From Symbiodinium sp. CCMP2592 (taxonomy: Eukaryota; Sar; Dinophyceae; Suessiales; Symbiodiniaceae): a DNA stretch of 64,000 nt. A model generated the notes under the pieces. The model saw only the letters and a program-made list of their open reading frames with translations, did no database searches and was not told where the DNA came from. Location: positions 186,001 to 250,000 of the forward strand of contig CAJNDT010005768.1 of assembly GCA_905221615.1 (NCBI GenBank), read 5' to 3'. Below are positions 32,001 to 42,671 of the stretch, piece by piece. Within the stretch, counting starts at the first letter, position 1, and every line of letters starts with the position of its first letter. The translations under genes and the position numbers were made by a program.

Positions 32001-34448
32001 GCCAGTTCCTCCATACCCCGACCGCGCCAGTTTGAATGGATTCCTGATGTCGCAGCAGAACCATACTGAGCCGACATGAAGACTTCCTGCTGGAGCTGCC
32101 CAAGGAATTGCGACAAGCTCTGCTCCAAGAATCGCAGCTTTGTTCTCATGGAGCCGAATCCCTGGCTCGGCAGCTTTCGAGTCCTACAGCGGCAGCCGAA
32201 AAAAGCCCAGCACCCCACAACCTGGTGCAAGCGCTTTGCCCATGAAGCTGAGCCGTGCCCGGTGCCTGGGACTCCTGTCCTTGCCCCTGCAAATGTGCAA
32301 TGAGTGGAGCACCTTGGTGAAGGTGTCGTGAGGATAAGTTGATGAGAGAGTATCGGGCGTGACACTGTGACTCACATCTCCAACACAAGCGAGAAGTCTC
32401 ATGATCTCAGGTCGGGGCTCTTTGGCATGGCCAGAACCCGAGGTGCTGTCGAGAAGGCCTTTTGTTGCGTGGGCACTGCCGCATTTCGCCTGGAAAGCAC
32501 GGGAGACATCGTGAGACTACGTGTAGCACATTTTTTTTGCCGCCATGTGCATGAACGAATGCCGTTCCGGGCTCAACTCTCAACTTCCTAAAACTGTCAA
32601 GCGCATCTGGCATCCGTTCACCCAGTCGGAAGGATCTCCAACATGCACTACGTCACATGGCCCTCGGACGGAATGACGAGGTGGGACGATTCAGTTTCAT
32701 CTTGAAGCATTGAGCATAGGCAGCTGGCCTCAGGTCCGGTCCTTGTGAATCCATTGGCTGGGCCGCTGGGCCAAGACAAAACCACCTTTGCAATGTCTTT
32801 CGCTTGTCTTGAGCCCCAAGCTCGCGGGATCTCTGTAAGCAGGCTCTGCCAATTGGGACCAACAAAGGCGCATTGGGTTGACTCTCGCCATCCAAGCTCA
32901 CAGTTCAAGCGCACCTGAGGCATGTCCCGCAGTGGAAGATCGGCAATGAATGGCCTGACCTTTGCACAGTCGCCAGGGTGCACGTGAGCAAGAATGCAAG
33001 CACAGACATTGACATGCATGATGTCATGTTTGCCAATCCTTGCTGTCTTTGCTATATCCAGATTCCAGACACGGCCTCCTTCTGCAGTATTCTCCGCTGT
33101 CCGTTTGGCTTGCAGGCCTGCATGTCGAGGGGCGCTGTCGATTTCACGGAACGCCATATCAGCCCAAATAGCCACCTTCGTCGCGAGCTTCGCGACGAGT
33201 TGGCTTGGCCCGATGCCAACGCTGCAGGTACAGCCTGAAGGCTCAAGGCTATTCAAGGTCCATGGATGCCGGTGCGGGATGTCTCTCCGGCCCGGGCATG
33301 TCTGCAAACGAACAGCCTTGCGCAGGGCTTCTGCCCAAGCCAAGGGATCCTGCCAAGCTGGAGCCCTGCATGCCTGGTTTGGTAGTCTCACCCAGATCTT
33401 TGGTTCCCCACGAATTTTCTGAGGCTGCAGCCCGCACTCCTTTCACCGACAATGCCTAGATGGGCTCCACAACATCAACATTCTGCCAGGCGCTGCTGCA
33501 ACCGGGGGCGCCACGGCTTCATCGCAAGATCTCATGAACACATGGTCGGGCTCGTCTTTACAAGCCACTACCTCGAGAGAGTGCACTTCAGCAGAGGATT
33601 TGTAACTTTGCACAACAAGCTACCAGCATGCTGTGCGTTCGTGTATCTCTGCTCCGGCTGTGCTTCTGGCAAGCAGCTGGTATACCTGCCAAAGTGCTAA
33701 GATCGCTAGTCGAGATTTACCGACATTTTTGCTTCGATGCCCACAACGGTGCCTTCTTCCAGGTCTCTTCTACCTCGGTCGCTATGTGCGTGAAATGGAA
33801 GCACAGAACAAAAGTAAGCCACTCAGGCTTGCACGGAGCGAAGTAACTCAGATGATATTGGAACCAGCCTCAACCTTGTCTCGCTTCCAGCAGCTAGCTC
33901 CATGCAAGTCTGTCTGGAACTGGGGGAGCCCATGGTAGCCCACTTGCTTCTTATTTGAGCTAGTAGCGATGGCAGAACTGCACGCGCTCGCTCAACGGAC
34001 CAGAGATGAGTATTCACCTGAACGCGGCAGCCCGCAAAACAAGATTTATGCAAGCAAAAGCCCGAGGAACACACCCCTGCGCGACGAGCGGCATAGTTCC
34101 TTCTAATAGTAGGAGATGCAAGGTGCTTCCAGTCGGGGACATGTCGTGCTTGCACAGCAAGAAGCGACCGTGCGCGACTGAGGATCTTGCGCTGAACAAA
34201 TCTCTGAGCTCGCTCCCAGGCCAGAGACCACGGCTGTGGGAACCTGAAAATCCAGTAAGATTTCCAGCCTACAGCCGTACAGCTCTGCAAGATGCAACTC
34301 GAGGGCAAGTGGGCCTCCTCCTCTGCATCTGTCCCGGCCTGCAATGGGCAGAGCGAGAGGGGAGAAAGGTTTAAACGGAGAAGTCGGAGGCCCCTGCCGA
34401 CTGGGCCATATCACGAGTTGCTACGGAAGCGAAGAAGCAATCCATGTC
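26020..34448 (-). CDS. REV1: DNA repair protein REV1 (Y-family deoxycytidyl transferase), many exons
   Basis: REV1 inserts dCMP opposite lesions and scaffolds other translesion polymerases in the nucleus. Motifs in order on the - strand: DMDCFFASVATRD (from 34448, catalytic Asp), TAVVSGLGASSEICSA (34243-34191), NYAARRAGV (from 34099), SCDEAVA (about 33530, catalytic Asp-Glu), TCSVGIGPSQLVAKLATK (33238-33166), LPLRDMPQV (about 32940), SSRFGAKGETLWLNAQGLD (about 27190), SVSAEM (about 26975), HLTLKLKLAVPG (26560-26521), EPIKRGGHGQCDDVSRS (26448-26380) and RGVGLAVKLG (about 26050). The order matches palm, fingers, thumb and little finger of REV1. SEICSA joins NYAARR across a clean 91-nt GC-AG intron (34190-34100). 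A 5.5-kb gap between thumb motifs holds another gene and repeats. The N-terminal BRCT domain was not found. Confidence 0.85.
27487..27534 (+). repeat. GGCTG pentamer tract
   Basis: Repeated 'ggctg' and 'gggctg' units lead directly into the decamer array that follows. Confidence 0.6.
27536..27858. repeat. Palindromic minisatellite of decamers
   Basis: The left arm (27536-27660) consists of about a dozen 10-11-bp units near CCGTTCCGAA. After a 30-bp unrelated spacer (27661-27690) the right arm (27691-27858) consists of the reverse complement, TTCGGAACGG and variants. The whole can fold into one long imperfect hairpin. Long open frames cross it on both strands (Ser/Arg/Pro/Glu repeats), but they come from the repeat and do not belong to a gene. 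It lies in the long REV1 intron. Confidence 0.85.
27900..29100. other. REV1 intron interior, no gene assigned
   Basis: Frames without recognisable motifs occur on both strands. A short imperfect stem around 28012-28052 (AAAGTTGAG ... CCCCAACTTT) is the only structure I noticed. Confidence 0.35.
29165..30225 (-). CDS. Guanidinoacetate-methyltransferase-like SAM enzyme, four exons
   Basis: Four - strand pieces follow the order of GAMT/RMT2-type methyltransferases: SEDWEWPYMFALADVG then RLRILEIGWGQAG (30225-30084, the 'W..PYM.ALA' start plus SAM motif I), IEYEVVELHPAVAADARREA (about 29855-29790, motif II acid), VHEGPWQKILPELPAQSYNL then LFYDPLN (29573-29460, the 'G.W......LP...fD.i.YD' stretch) and FYRVLRPGGVAVQYA (29236-29185, post-motif strand). 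Such enzymes transfer methyl groups to guanidino nitrogens. The pieces are in different frames, so introns are needed; their limits are approximate. The whole gene lies on the same strand inside the REV1 territory, between the motifs at 32.8 and 27.2 kb. The substrate cannot be read from sequence. Confidence 0.65.
30250..31700. other. No gene assigned
   Basis: Open frames up to 123 codons occur on the - strand (30756-31127) without recognisable motifs. The stretch is probably intron of the surrounding gene. Confidence 0.3.
31710..32330 (+). CDS. Coding-like + strand segments with UBM/DUF4414-like motif
   Basis: Against the local trend, the + strand carries STEYDQYETEKFRDPSSE (about 31774-31830) and DFLLELPKELRQALLQESQ (about 32076-32130), followed by an open frame to 32331. 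The second motif resembles the 'fL..LP.elr.elL' unit found in ubiquitin-binding UBM motifs of REV1 and Pol iota and in HUWE1/UPL-type E3 ligases. It lies within the REV1 span but on the opposite strand, so it is either part of an antisense-nested gene, an inverted fragment, or chance. No other domain was identified. Confidence 0.3.
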
Positions 34449-34569
34449 CTCAAAATCTTTGTCTGCTGCTTGCAAGGTGTTGTCGTCGGCCAACCGATTG
34501 GCACCAACACAATCGAGTAATCGACTGCCGTCGACCTTCACACCAGGGCTTCTGCCAAATGAGCCCACA

Positions 34570-37290
34570 CAGGCTCGGCATCATCTTGCTGAAGCATTGC
34601 CACCTCCTGAACGGCCGGAATGAAATCTGAAATTGAAATGTGGCACCGCATGCCAATTCCAAATTATGTCCTGCTCACACTTGCTTCTTTCGATTGTGGT
34701 GTGCAGCCGCTATAGGATCCCGTGCCGAAAAAGAGACCGGGATGACATTAAGCAAGCTCCCGACTCTAAGCAACTTCAAACAAAAACGACAACAGCGCAG
34801 CACTCGTCCTGACGCAGCCGGTCGGCCTGCTCTGGAACGTCTGGCCCTGGCACACGAGAACAAAAACCAAGAAAGCGTGCTGCGTTTTGCGGAGCTGCTT
34901 CTCTTGAATGGCTCTCATTACACAACTACTACTTTGGCCTTGACCCTGCAGTGTCTCGTTTTCTAGATGCATCTGCAGGTGTGCATCCTACTGTACTTGA
35001 CACCAGGTTTTTGCCTCTCCAAATGGCTACCTCTCGGTGCACTTTCACCTGCCAGAAATACACATCGGCCAGCTGCATACGCAAGGGCTGCCCAAGGGCT
35101 GCAAGAGCAATGTAACTACACGACTACATCCGGATATCGGATATTCCAGGACGGGATGCATCTGCTGGCTATTTCCCATGACATGCTGCAGAGCCCGCGG
35201 CAGGCCGACAGCCTCCGCCTCCGCCGGCGCCGGCGGCGCGCCAGCGCTCGAAGCGCTCCCGCCAGGTTCCCAGGAAGTGCAAACCTCGGCTCTGCTGGGC
35301 GGCCCTGGGCGATTTTTGGGCCTCTCAAAATCTCTCAATGCCTTCGGTCTTAGGAGTTGACGGCTCGCGCGATGAAACTCGGCAACGTTGACCGGAAGCA
35401 CATCCTGGCCCTGGCGGCTCTGCCAGGCTAGCGGCTCGGCTTCAGATGGCAAAATCGCACATTTAAGGCATCCTTCACTTGTGTGGTCTCGGGCGGCGCT
35501 TCTGTCACGGGCTCCTTGCTGCCAAAGTCGAAGCCTGTTCATAGGAACTAAGAGAATGCTTGACACGAGGCGTGGAGGAAGGCCTTCGTTTTCAGACTCT
35601 GACTCTGTAGGCGGCGGCGACTTCTCCTGTGTCAGAGTGGAGAGGGCTCCGTGACTTTGGGACTCGGAGAAAATGTGCGAGTCGGCCTCAGGACCTTCTT
35701 GATCCTCGCGAGCTTTGGCGTTGAAGAAGGCGGTTATGCGAGGCCTCGGCAACGGTTGAAGTGACAGCTCGTGATCGCAGTGTGCTCCCAGGGTGAGGCT
35801 GCGACCCGTGGTGTTCGACCTGCAGGGGAGCCCAGCAATACTCCGTAAACATCACGGATTTCACGGACTTGGCCTTGACGAAATCTGTTGCTCCCAGAGC
35901 CAGTCGGCTGCAAGGGAAGGGCGAGCTGACCTTTCAGATGTGACGAAACTCAAAAACTGGCATCAAGAAGCCAAGGCCCTAAGGCCCAAACCCGCTCTTG
36001 CAAGAGCTTCCTTGCCTGGCATCAGGCATGATCAGCACAGCAGGCGAAAGCTCCTGGCATGTCCTGCAATGGCAATGCCCCCCCGCAGTTGCATCCAGGC
36101 TGCGGTCTCTGCTATGACTGATGCCGGAATTGGCCAGTCTGCTCCTGCACAGTGCGTTGGGAAAAATCTGTACGATCGGCCTGAGCCGTTTCAGATCGGT
36201 GTCCTGCGGCGCCGCCAGGTTTTATGGACGCCACGGAATATTCGGGAAAAGCCTGGACGGTACTTGCATGTATAGCTGCAGCGCTTATCCCAGACCGCGT
36301 ATCACAGAAAGCATTGGGTTTGTGCAGCCAGGGCACGCACGATCTGCTGACTGTTTTTGTCAACTCCTCAGCAGCTCAGCAGGACCGAAGGAAACATTAC
36401 TGACATGGTAGGATCTTACATGGACCGCCTCAGGCCCCTGCAGAAGTGCGCCCTGGCAGGGTCTTCCAAAACCCGGGCTGACTTGAACACGACGGACAGG
36501 CCTGCCATCCAGTTCTTCGCATGGTCCTGTGCATGACGTCTCTCTACGAAGCAATTCACAAGCTGCTCGGCACTGGATGCGCTCCGTATCTAGCCGGCCG
36601 CGATGATGCAAGACGAGCGTTCGCGGGCGACGCGACAGATCCTTGGGCATCGTATGTTGGGTGAACTTCAACTGCAATACGAGTCTATGTTGGCTTAATT
36701 GCTGCCACAGCTAAGCTAGTTCCAAGTGTCATCTTGTAGACGCCCTAGAAGTTCTGCTGACAGGCTAGCCAGCCACGGATCCAGATCTGCCATACCTGTC
36801 ATCCAGCGCATGCACTTGCACTTTGAATGGTGGCGTGTGCTGGCACGAACATGCAAAGCAGTCATGAGTTGGATTGCTTCTTTTCGACGCGGGATCATCC
36901 TGGCAGCACCTGATATGTGGCATCGGTGAAATCCTCCCTTTCACCAAACGGCCGTCCGTGGAGGTTCGGCCGACTCTCGCCCTCGGCCCGGGTTCTAAGG
37001 CGATCAGACTGCCGGCTGCTAGCCGCTAGCTCTTCTTCTATCAGACTCTATCAGCTGCTCTCGTCTACTGAATCCAACATCTACCCGACATATCCCCCAA
37101 ACCCAAATGACACGAGGGAGCTCTGACGCCAGGACTGCCAAGTTGCTGCCTCTGACCATGAAGTGCTGCGACGATTCCTACCGGAAGGCAGACGCTGACA
37201 GGGCCTCAACCATGATCACAATAGGCATCGCGCCTGAACAGAAGAGCGCTCTTCTGCTGGATCCTGGAAAAAAGTCGAGAGTCAAGTGGA
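34570..37290. other. Upstream of REV1 motifs; mostly unassigned
   Basis: Apart from the frame at 35045-35752 (listed separately), nothing here matches a family. BRCT-like patterns expected for a REV1 N-terminus were looked for on the - strand and not seen. Confidence 0.35.
35045..35752 (-). CDS. Open frame with PIP-box-like start, possibly REV1 N-terminal exon
   Basis: This 235-codon - strand frame opens with TTG and continues upstream without ATG, so it is likely an internal exon if real. Near its start it reads LQPLPRPRITAFFNAK, which contains ITAFF, the hydrophobic core of PCNA-interacting peptides (consensus Q..I..FF), but with Arg where Gln is expected. A low-complexity acidic Ser/Glu-rich stretch follows (SPPPTESESENEG). 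Nothing else is recognisable. It lies 600 bp upstream of the first REV1 polymerase motif on the same strand, which fits a PCNA-linked protein, but the link is inference. Confidence 0.35.
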   Translation of the reverse strand: MPRPRITAFFNAKAREDQEGPEADSHIFSESQSHGALSTLTQEKSPPPTESESENEGLPPRLVSSILLVPMNRLRLWQQGARDRSAARDHTSEGCLKCAILPSEAEPLAWQSRQGQDVLPVNVAEFHRASRQLLRPKALRDFERPKNRPGPPSRAEVCTSWEPGGSASSAGAPPAPAEAEAVGLPRALQHVMGNSQQMHPVLEYPISGCSRVVTLLLQPLGSPCVCSWPMCISGR

Positions 37291-37299
37291 TGGGCTCCT

Positions 37300-40200
37300 T
37301 TAATTCGGCTCCTCGCACCAGACGCGCCTCAGCCGTCTGAAAACTCTCACAGCCAGCACGCTGCTGCCGATGAGGTAGATGACCACCAGGATCCAAAAGT
37401 ACAAATAGCCTAGACACATCGTCGGGCTCATGAAGGCTGTGGCCAGGTTTCGTCAACACCACTGAAACGAACGAAGCCAACATGGCTGTTTTTTATCGTT
37501 AGTTCTCGCGAACGGAGGTGAATTGCCTAGTTCATCCTATTTTATATGCGCGTGTACTTGCCCGACAAACATGGTGCAGGCTTGAATATACTTGGGCCGG
37601 GATTCCGTACTCCCACTTGAGCTCGGGAATGGTAGGGTCACCGTCGACTGCAAAGTTCATGCCATACACACCTGCAGCTCTGGAACAGAGAACCGCGAAG
37701 TGCGAGAACGGAACGCGTCTTTCAGGCTGGAGCCGGCGAGGAATTGCACGGGTGCAAAGAGCGTCGTGGCAGTTGTCAAGACGAAGAGAGTGTCATTCAG
37801 ACGCTCTGCATGGCGATTCTGCTCCTCCTGCTCTTGTAATGCAGCATCCTGAAACAGGCAAGCAGAGAACTGGCTCCCAAAAGCCGCGCCTCTGAGTGCG
37901 ATCGGTCCTTGGACTGCCGTCTTTGCGCGTCCGCCTCCCTGTTGACCACGGTGTCGTAAGCGGAAGCCAAAGCGGCGCACCTACCATGGACCATGGTCAA
38001 TCTTCGAAGCTGTGATTTTTGACTCCCCAACACGAGACACTTACACCAAAGTACACATGCTAAGCGAATGAAAACTACTTGGCTGCGGCGGACAGGCAAA
38101 AGCCGAAAGATCATCCAAGCAGACTGCCGCCGATTCTTCAAGCTGCTAAGTCTCCGGCTATTGAATGTGTATGTGTCTGTATGCGTGTGCAACCATACTA
38201 CTCCCGCCTGTCAATCAAGTGCCCGGCATCTTCCAGGGAAACTTCGACATCGTCACCTATGTCCCGCAAGTAGCCAGCCAGCCTGATTCTCGACGCAGCT
38301 AAACCGCTTTCAAGATTCGAGCGACGCTGTCTGACCATCCGACACTTCTTGAAGAGCACACCGCCGCTCCGCCTTCTGTCCACGCCAGCCTCGCTAACCC
38401 GCTCCACCAGTCTGCGCAGCATGAGCCGATGATTGCGCAAGCGTCGGCAAACCACAGCCAGCTGGAGCCGGACAAGGGAGACCTGGGGCAGGGCAGCTAA
38501 AAGCCGCAATTTTCGCAGTTCTCAGCCAGCTGCACCCTGCCTCTGAAAGCCAGCTAGCTGGCGGCACCTCCGACAGGGCATCTCAAACTGAGCTCTGCAC
38601 GGGAGTTTGAAAGGCAAAAGAGAGCAGACTCGAATGAAAAGCCCACCCGGCTGCCAGCTGCCCACGAAGATGTCACGGAGGCCGTGCTGGGACTTGGGTT
38701 TAAGTCCTCCTCCAGCCTGTCGAGTCTCGCCTCGAGCGCGTCAGCTAAGCAAGCGTTGCTCGGCACTTGGAAGCTTAGCTTCCACCGACACTTCTGTGCG
38801 CTGATCCAAGGGACAGCAAAAGCTCGGACGACCGACAGCAGATCGTCCACACAAAGCCTTCGGTCCGTTTCAAATCTTTCCAAGGACTGCACATACAAGC
38901 ACCTGTAACTTGTACCCAGGTTCAGTAACAGTACGTAGTACGCAGGGCAACCGCTGGCTGAGAAGCAGCCGAGGAGCTGCACGATGTGCTGAGCGAGATA
39001 CCTGACATCATGCTCTGCCAATCTGGATGCCAATCTCCTCAGCTCTAGTTTTCCGACGCATGCCACACACCAGCATGGCCATGGACAAAGAGGCAACCCC
39101 CTAAACCGAGACAAGCGTGTGAAATCCGGTGCATGGAGGGCTCAGAAAGGCCGAGCGCTTACCCCGGGCAGGAGGTTCGAAGCAAAGGCTTTTTGAACGT
39201 CGGATCCTAGGCTCTAGGCTTGCGGCTAGGCAACTTCAGCCGCTCCATGAGGGCCTCCGACCAGGCGTCATTGAAGGTGGTCTTCGAGTTTTCTCCACCC
39301 GGCCAGTCCTTCAACCAAACAGCCACGGTTTGGGGTTTGGGGCTTAGGGCAGTTTAGGGTTCGGGGTTTTGGCGTAGCACAAGCAGATTCAAGCAGCGCA
39401 ACCCGAGTGCAAGCGTGCAAGCTCCTGCTCAAACAAGCGGTTGGGCTGCACCACGGTGATCCTTGGCATACCGTCGCAGCGATGGGATGGCTTTTGATAT
39501 GCTTTTGATGATCAACGAGGCGTTTCAAGACTGATAAATCTGCAGAAGCCCTTCACAAGAATGGTCAATCGAGTGTCAGCGTGTCTGCACGATGTGGTGC
39601 CGAAATTATCAGAGACACGTACGAGCAGCTGATTTGAACCGGGCCAGAGCCGTCAAAAGCATCCCGCTGTCGTGATGACGCAGGGTCGACTTGCAACCAG
39701 TCCAGCGTAACGAAGATGTTGTTGCCATGCTCGCCCACTTTGGTTGGGCCTTCGTCGAGGAAAAGCTTCATCTGCCAATGATGCAGATCAGACCCGTCCT
39801 CACCAGCAAACTTTCTGCAGGCCAGGCACCTTGTTCAATAATGTCCTCAACGCCCAGTGGAGAAAGCCGGTACTTTACCATCAGGGCCATCAGCAAAATG
39901 AGGTGACAGCCCCGCATGTGGATCCATCGGTGAATAGTGTCAGGGGAGGGATGCTGAGCTCGATGGCCGAAGAAGAATCTGAGTACTCGCTCACCAGTCA
40001 GATCCTTCGAGTTGGAGCAGAGCCACATGTAATGTGTCATCATGTTGGTGGTTGTCAAAACTATGGTCCCTGTTTGGGAACCCTAAATATCAGGTGCCGT
40101 ACTATCATAAGGACCGAAAAAGGGACCCTAATATTGACAACCACCATGTGTCATGGCGATAAGCCCATCAGAACCCTCCTGCGCTCCTGCACTGCAGCTC

Positions 40201-41140
40201 TGTGCATGTTATAATCCACGAGCGTGAAGCGACCAGAGGGAACGCTCCCACTGACGCTGCCTGAGACAGAGAACATGTTACACGCGAACAATGGACATGC
40301 TGCAATGCTGCGGTCAGACGCCTTCTCCGCGCCCCAGAAGTTGTGCCAGCTTCAGTCTGGAAAGAATCACGTCCAGTTCCATGGGCTGCAAGCCTCCGCC
40401 GTCCAGTTCATGGGGCATGGACTCATAAACTTTCCCCACGCTATGCTTTTACGGCAAAGACGACTCTGGACATGTCTCCGTGTGCTCCACGTTGCCTCGG
40501 TTGCTCCTTTGGCCCATGATGAGGCGGAACGGCGCGGCCACTCGCGCGACATCTTGGCAGCTTATGCCGACCTTGCTCAAACCTCCGAGCATCTCCGTCG
40601 CAAGGAGCAGTCAGAGTCACGTGAGTGAAAAGTGTAGCGAGGCATAGCGAGGCCTTCGAGCAGCTCTTCAGCAGTGCGAATCTCGTTCCCGCTGGAGACA
40701 CGCATGAAAATCCTTGGCCGCAATGGGACTGCTCTGGCTCTGACTGTGCTTCGGTCCACACTAGCCAGGTTCATACAAGAAGCTCCTGGATCCGCTCCGC
40801 TGTCAGGTCGAAGTGCTCGTCCAACATGTTCTCTCCTTCGTTTGTTTCAAGCTGATGAATGTTGCCTGCTTTGGTGCGAAATCTGCGATACACAATTCGC
40901 ACCAATGAGGTTGCAGCGAAGTTCAACAAAGTGGCTGATGCTTCGAGCATGCATGCAGAAGTCTTTCGCATCATAGTCAGGCATAGCAGGCTTTGCTGCA
41001 TCGCCTTCCAAATGCCGAAATTTGTGAGGATCATCCTTGAAGGACTCCTTCATTTGGCGGATGTTAACCTTGGAAGGAAGATAACGTTCAGTTTCAGCAT
41101 GGCTGACACCAAACCGTTCTGTCACCCGTTTTGAAGCCAT
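37300..41140 (-). CDS. CorA-family Mg2+ transporter, many exons
   Basis: CorA proteins are pentameric Mg2+ channels with two C-terminal membrane helices and a GMN motif. In order on the - strand: MASKRVTERFGVSHAETERY (from the ATG ending at 41140), DEHFDLTAERIQELL (about 40825-40775), YRLSPLGVEDIIEQ (about 39878-39837), KVGEHGNNIFVTLDWLQVD (about 39745-39685), RLAEHDVRYLAQHI (about 39027-38986), ALEARLDRLEEDL (about 38735-38697), YLRDIGDDVEVSLEDAGHL (about 38275-38215), EQNRHAERLNDTLFVL then FAPVQFLAG (to 37734), VYGMNFAVDGDPTIPELKW (from 37671) and LGYLYFWILVVIYLIGSS, ending in RRVWCEEPN and TAA at 37302-37300. A 62-nt GC-AG intron (37733-37672) splits the Gly of LAG|VYGMN. The N-terminal exons are less certain than the rest. 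Confidence 0.85.
39327..39372 (+). repeat. Interstitial telomere-like tract
   Basis: GGTTTGGGGTTTGGGGCTTA continues as 'gggcagtttagggttcggggttttgg': degenerate repeats of the TTTAGGG type used at dinoflagellate and plant telomeres. It lies in an intron of the CorA gene. It could be a healed break or chance G/T richness. Confidence 0.5.
40032..40154. mobile_element. MITE-like inverted-repeat element with 9-bp flanking repeat
   Basis: GGTGGTTGTCAA (40047-40058) and TTGACAACCACC (40134-40145) are exact terminal inverted repeats. The interior continues to pair imperfectly (GGTCCCT against AGGGACC, CAGGTGCCG centrally), so the element can fold almost end to end. The direct repeat ATGTGTCAT occurs at 40032-40040 and 40146-40154. 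The right copy abuts the inverted repeat; the left copy is separated by six bases. A 9-bp target duplication is typical of Mutator-like elements. It has no coding capacity and lies in an intron of the CorA gene. Confidence 0.7.
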
Positions 41141-42004
41141 GTTGCTGGAAAAGAGGTTGCATCAGCAAGGGAGAACCACATATCCAAATCGCAAAGTGCC
41201 TGAGGCCAAAGTGTGTTGCCACAGAGACGTGGTGTAGAGATTAGACAAGCCAGTCCGATGCCTGCTCCGCAGCTTGGAGTGGACGCCCTGGACAGGTCTG
41301 AGAACCACACCGATGTGGAGAATCAGACGCAGTGTAGACTTATGGCGGGTTTGGCGCAGCCTCAAGCTCGTTATGTCATCTCCAGCACATTCGAGCTGTC
41401 TTTGATGGTTTGGATTCGTTGGAAGCCCTGAGAAGCCAAGCTTGGTCCATCTTTGCGCGCTGGCCCGCAAGGCCTCTCCAAATAGCCGTATCTGACAACG
41501 ATTTAGAACTGCTCCCTCTTCATTGTCTTTTCGATCAATGCATGGACCATGCTAGGTCCAGTTGTCCTTCTGAGATCTTCTGAAAGGTCGCCCTTTCGCA
41601 CAGGGATGCAGATCACTCCCCAAAAACGGAGCATTCTGTGAGGGGACTATCCGAAGAGCAGACAACGAAAGATTGCAGGTCAGACCTTCAGCACTGTGCG
41701 AATCGTCCGCACCCTGTAGACTCTCCAGGAAGTCAATCCTCCGGAACGGCAAGACGACATGACATGACATGGCTGCCCGACTGTTTCACGTGATGTCGCA
41801 GGTGAGAATCAGCCGAGAATCGGCGATGGGCTGCAGGCCCAACGGAGAACACGTCTCCGTTCAACCATGTTGAGACCGAGCTCTTTCAGATCTTCCTGTC
41901 CAGACAACAACTTTGCAATGAAAAAGACGTAGACCAACTGCCTGAGACTACTTCCAGGAGGCTGTACACTGACACTTGGACCGAGATTGCAACAGGCTGC
42001 AACA

Positions 42005-42150
42005 CTGCCCTACAGACGGGTGTGCCCTCCTTGTCAAGCTCCAGAAGGTCAGCAGCAGTTTGCACCTGCTCCTCGCTTAATCGAAGCCTCACTTCCTGGG
42101 ATTCCATAGCCTTTCGCAGACATGCTCTCATCGCAATGGCGAACAAGGGA
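42005..42150 (-). CDS. Unidentified exon-like segment
   Basis: The - strand reads FAIAMRACLRKAMESQEVRL then LSEEQVQTAADLLELDKEG, a strongly helical, charged segment with protein-like composition. The frame opens with TTG, so any real start lies upstream. It is not assigned to a family. It lies between the CorA and GMC genes, in the same direction. Confidence 0.35.
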
Positions 42151-42671
42151 AACCTCGCTGATCAATGCAAGCTATTGTGCACCGGCCTTGGGCGCCAGAA
42201 GAAGCAAGACACTCTCAGCAGAGTCAGTGGCATGGTTGGACAAGGCCGGTCCCCGCCACAGCACCGAGGTTGACCGACGAAGCGGAACTCGCTTTCCGCT
42301 CATGGCACGATACAGCCGGCAACAAGCATGCTAGAGCCTTACATTTATGAAGCTCAGCGATTCGGTTCGGCGGGTGTTTGTGCCAGCTTTGTGTCTGCAG
42401 AAAACCACAGGCAGCTATTGCGCAAAAATGACCCCAACAAGCTCCAATCTCAGCATAGTTGAAGAGCTGACTAACAGTGAGGATACCCGGGGTCGCTGGC
42501 ACTTTGGATTTTGAGATTACCAAGAAATGCGTCAGACGCGTTTATAGAAAGTATATGCTGGAGGTCTCAGGAACATCTGGCTGAGGCCTAATGGATGGAA
42601 CTTGGCAGCCCAGATGCTCGTCAACATCTGCCAGCATTCTGGTTGGAAGGTCTTAAATCCTAAATGATGCT

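Noticed and set aside
32648-33391. 247-codon - strand frame as one exon
   Set aside because: It contains real REV1 motifs (SVGIGPSQLVAKLATK, LPLRDMPQV) but the sequence between them does not fit the family; treated as exons with readable introns.
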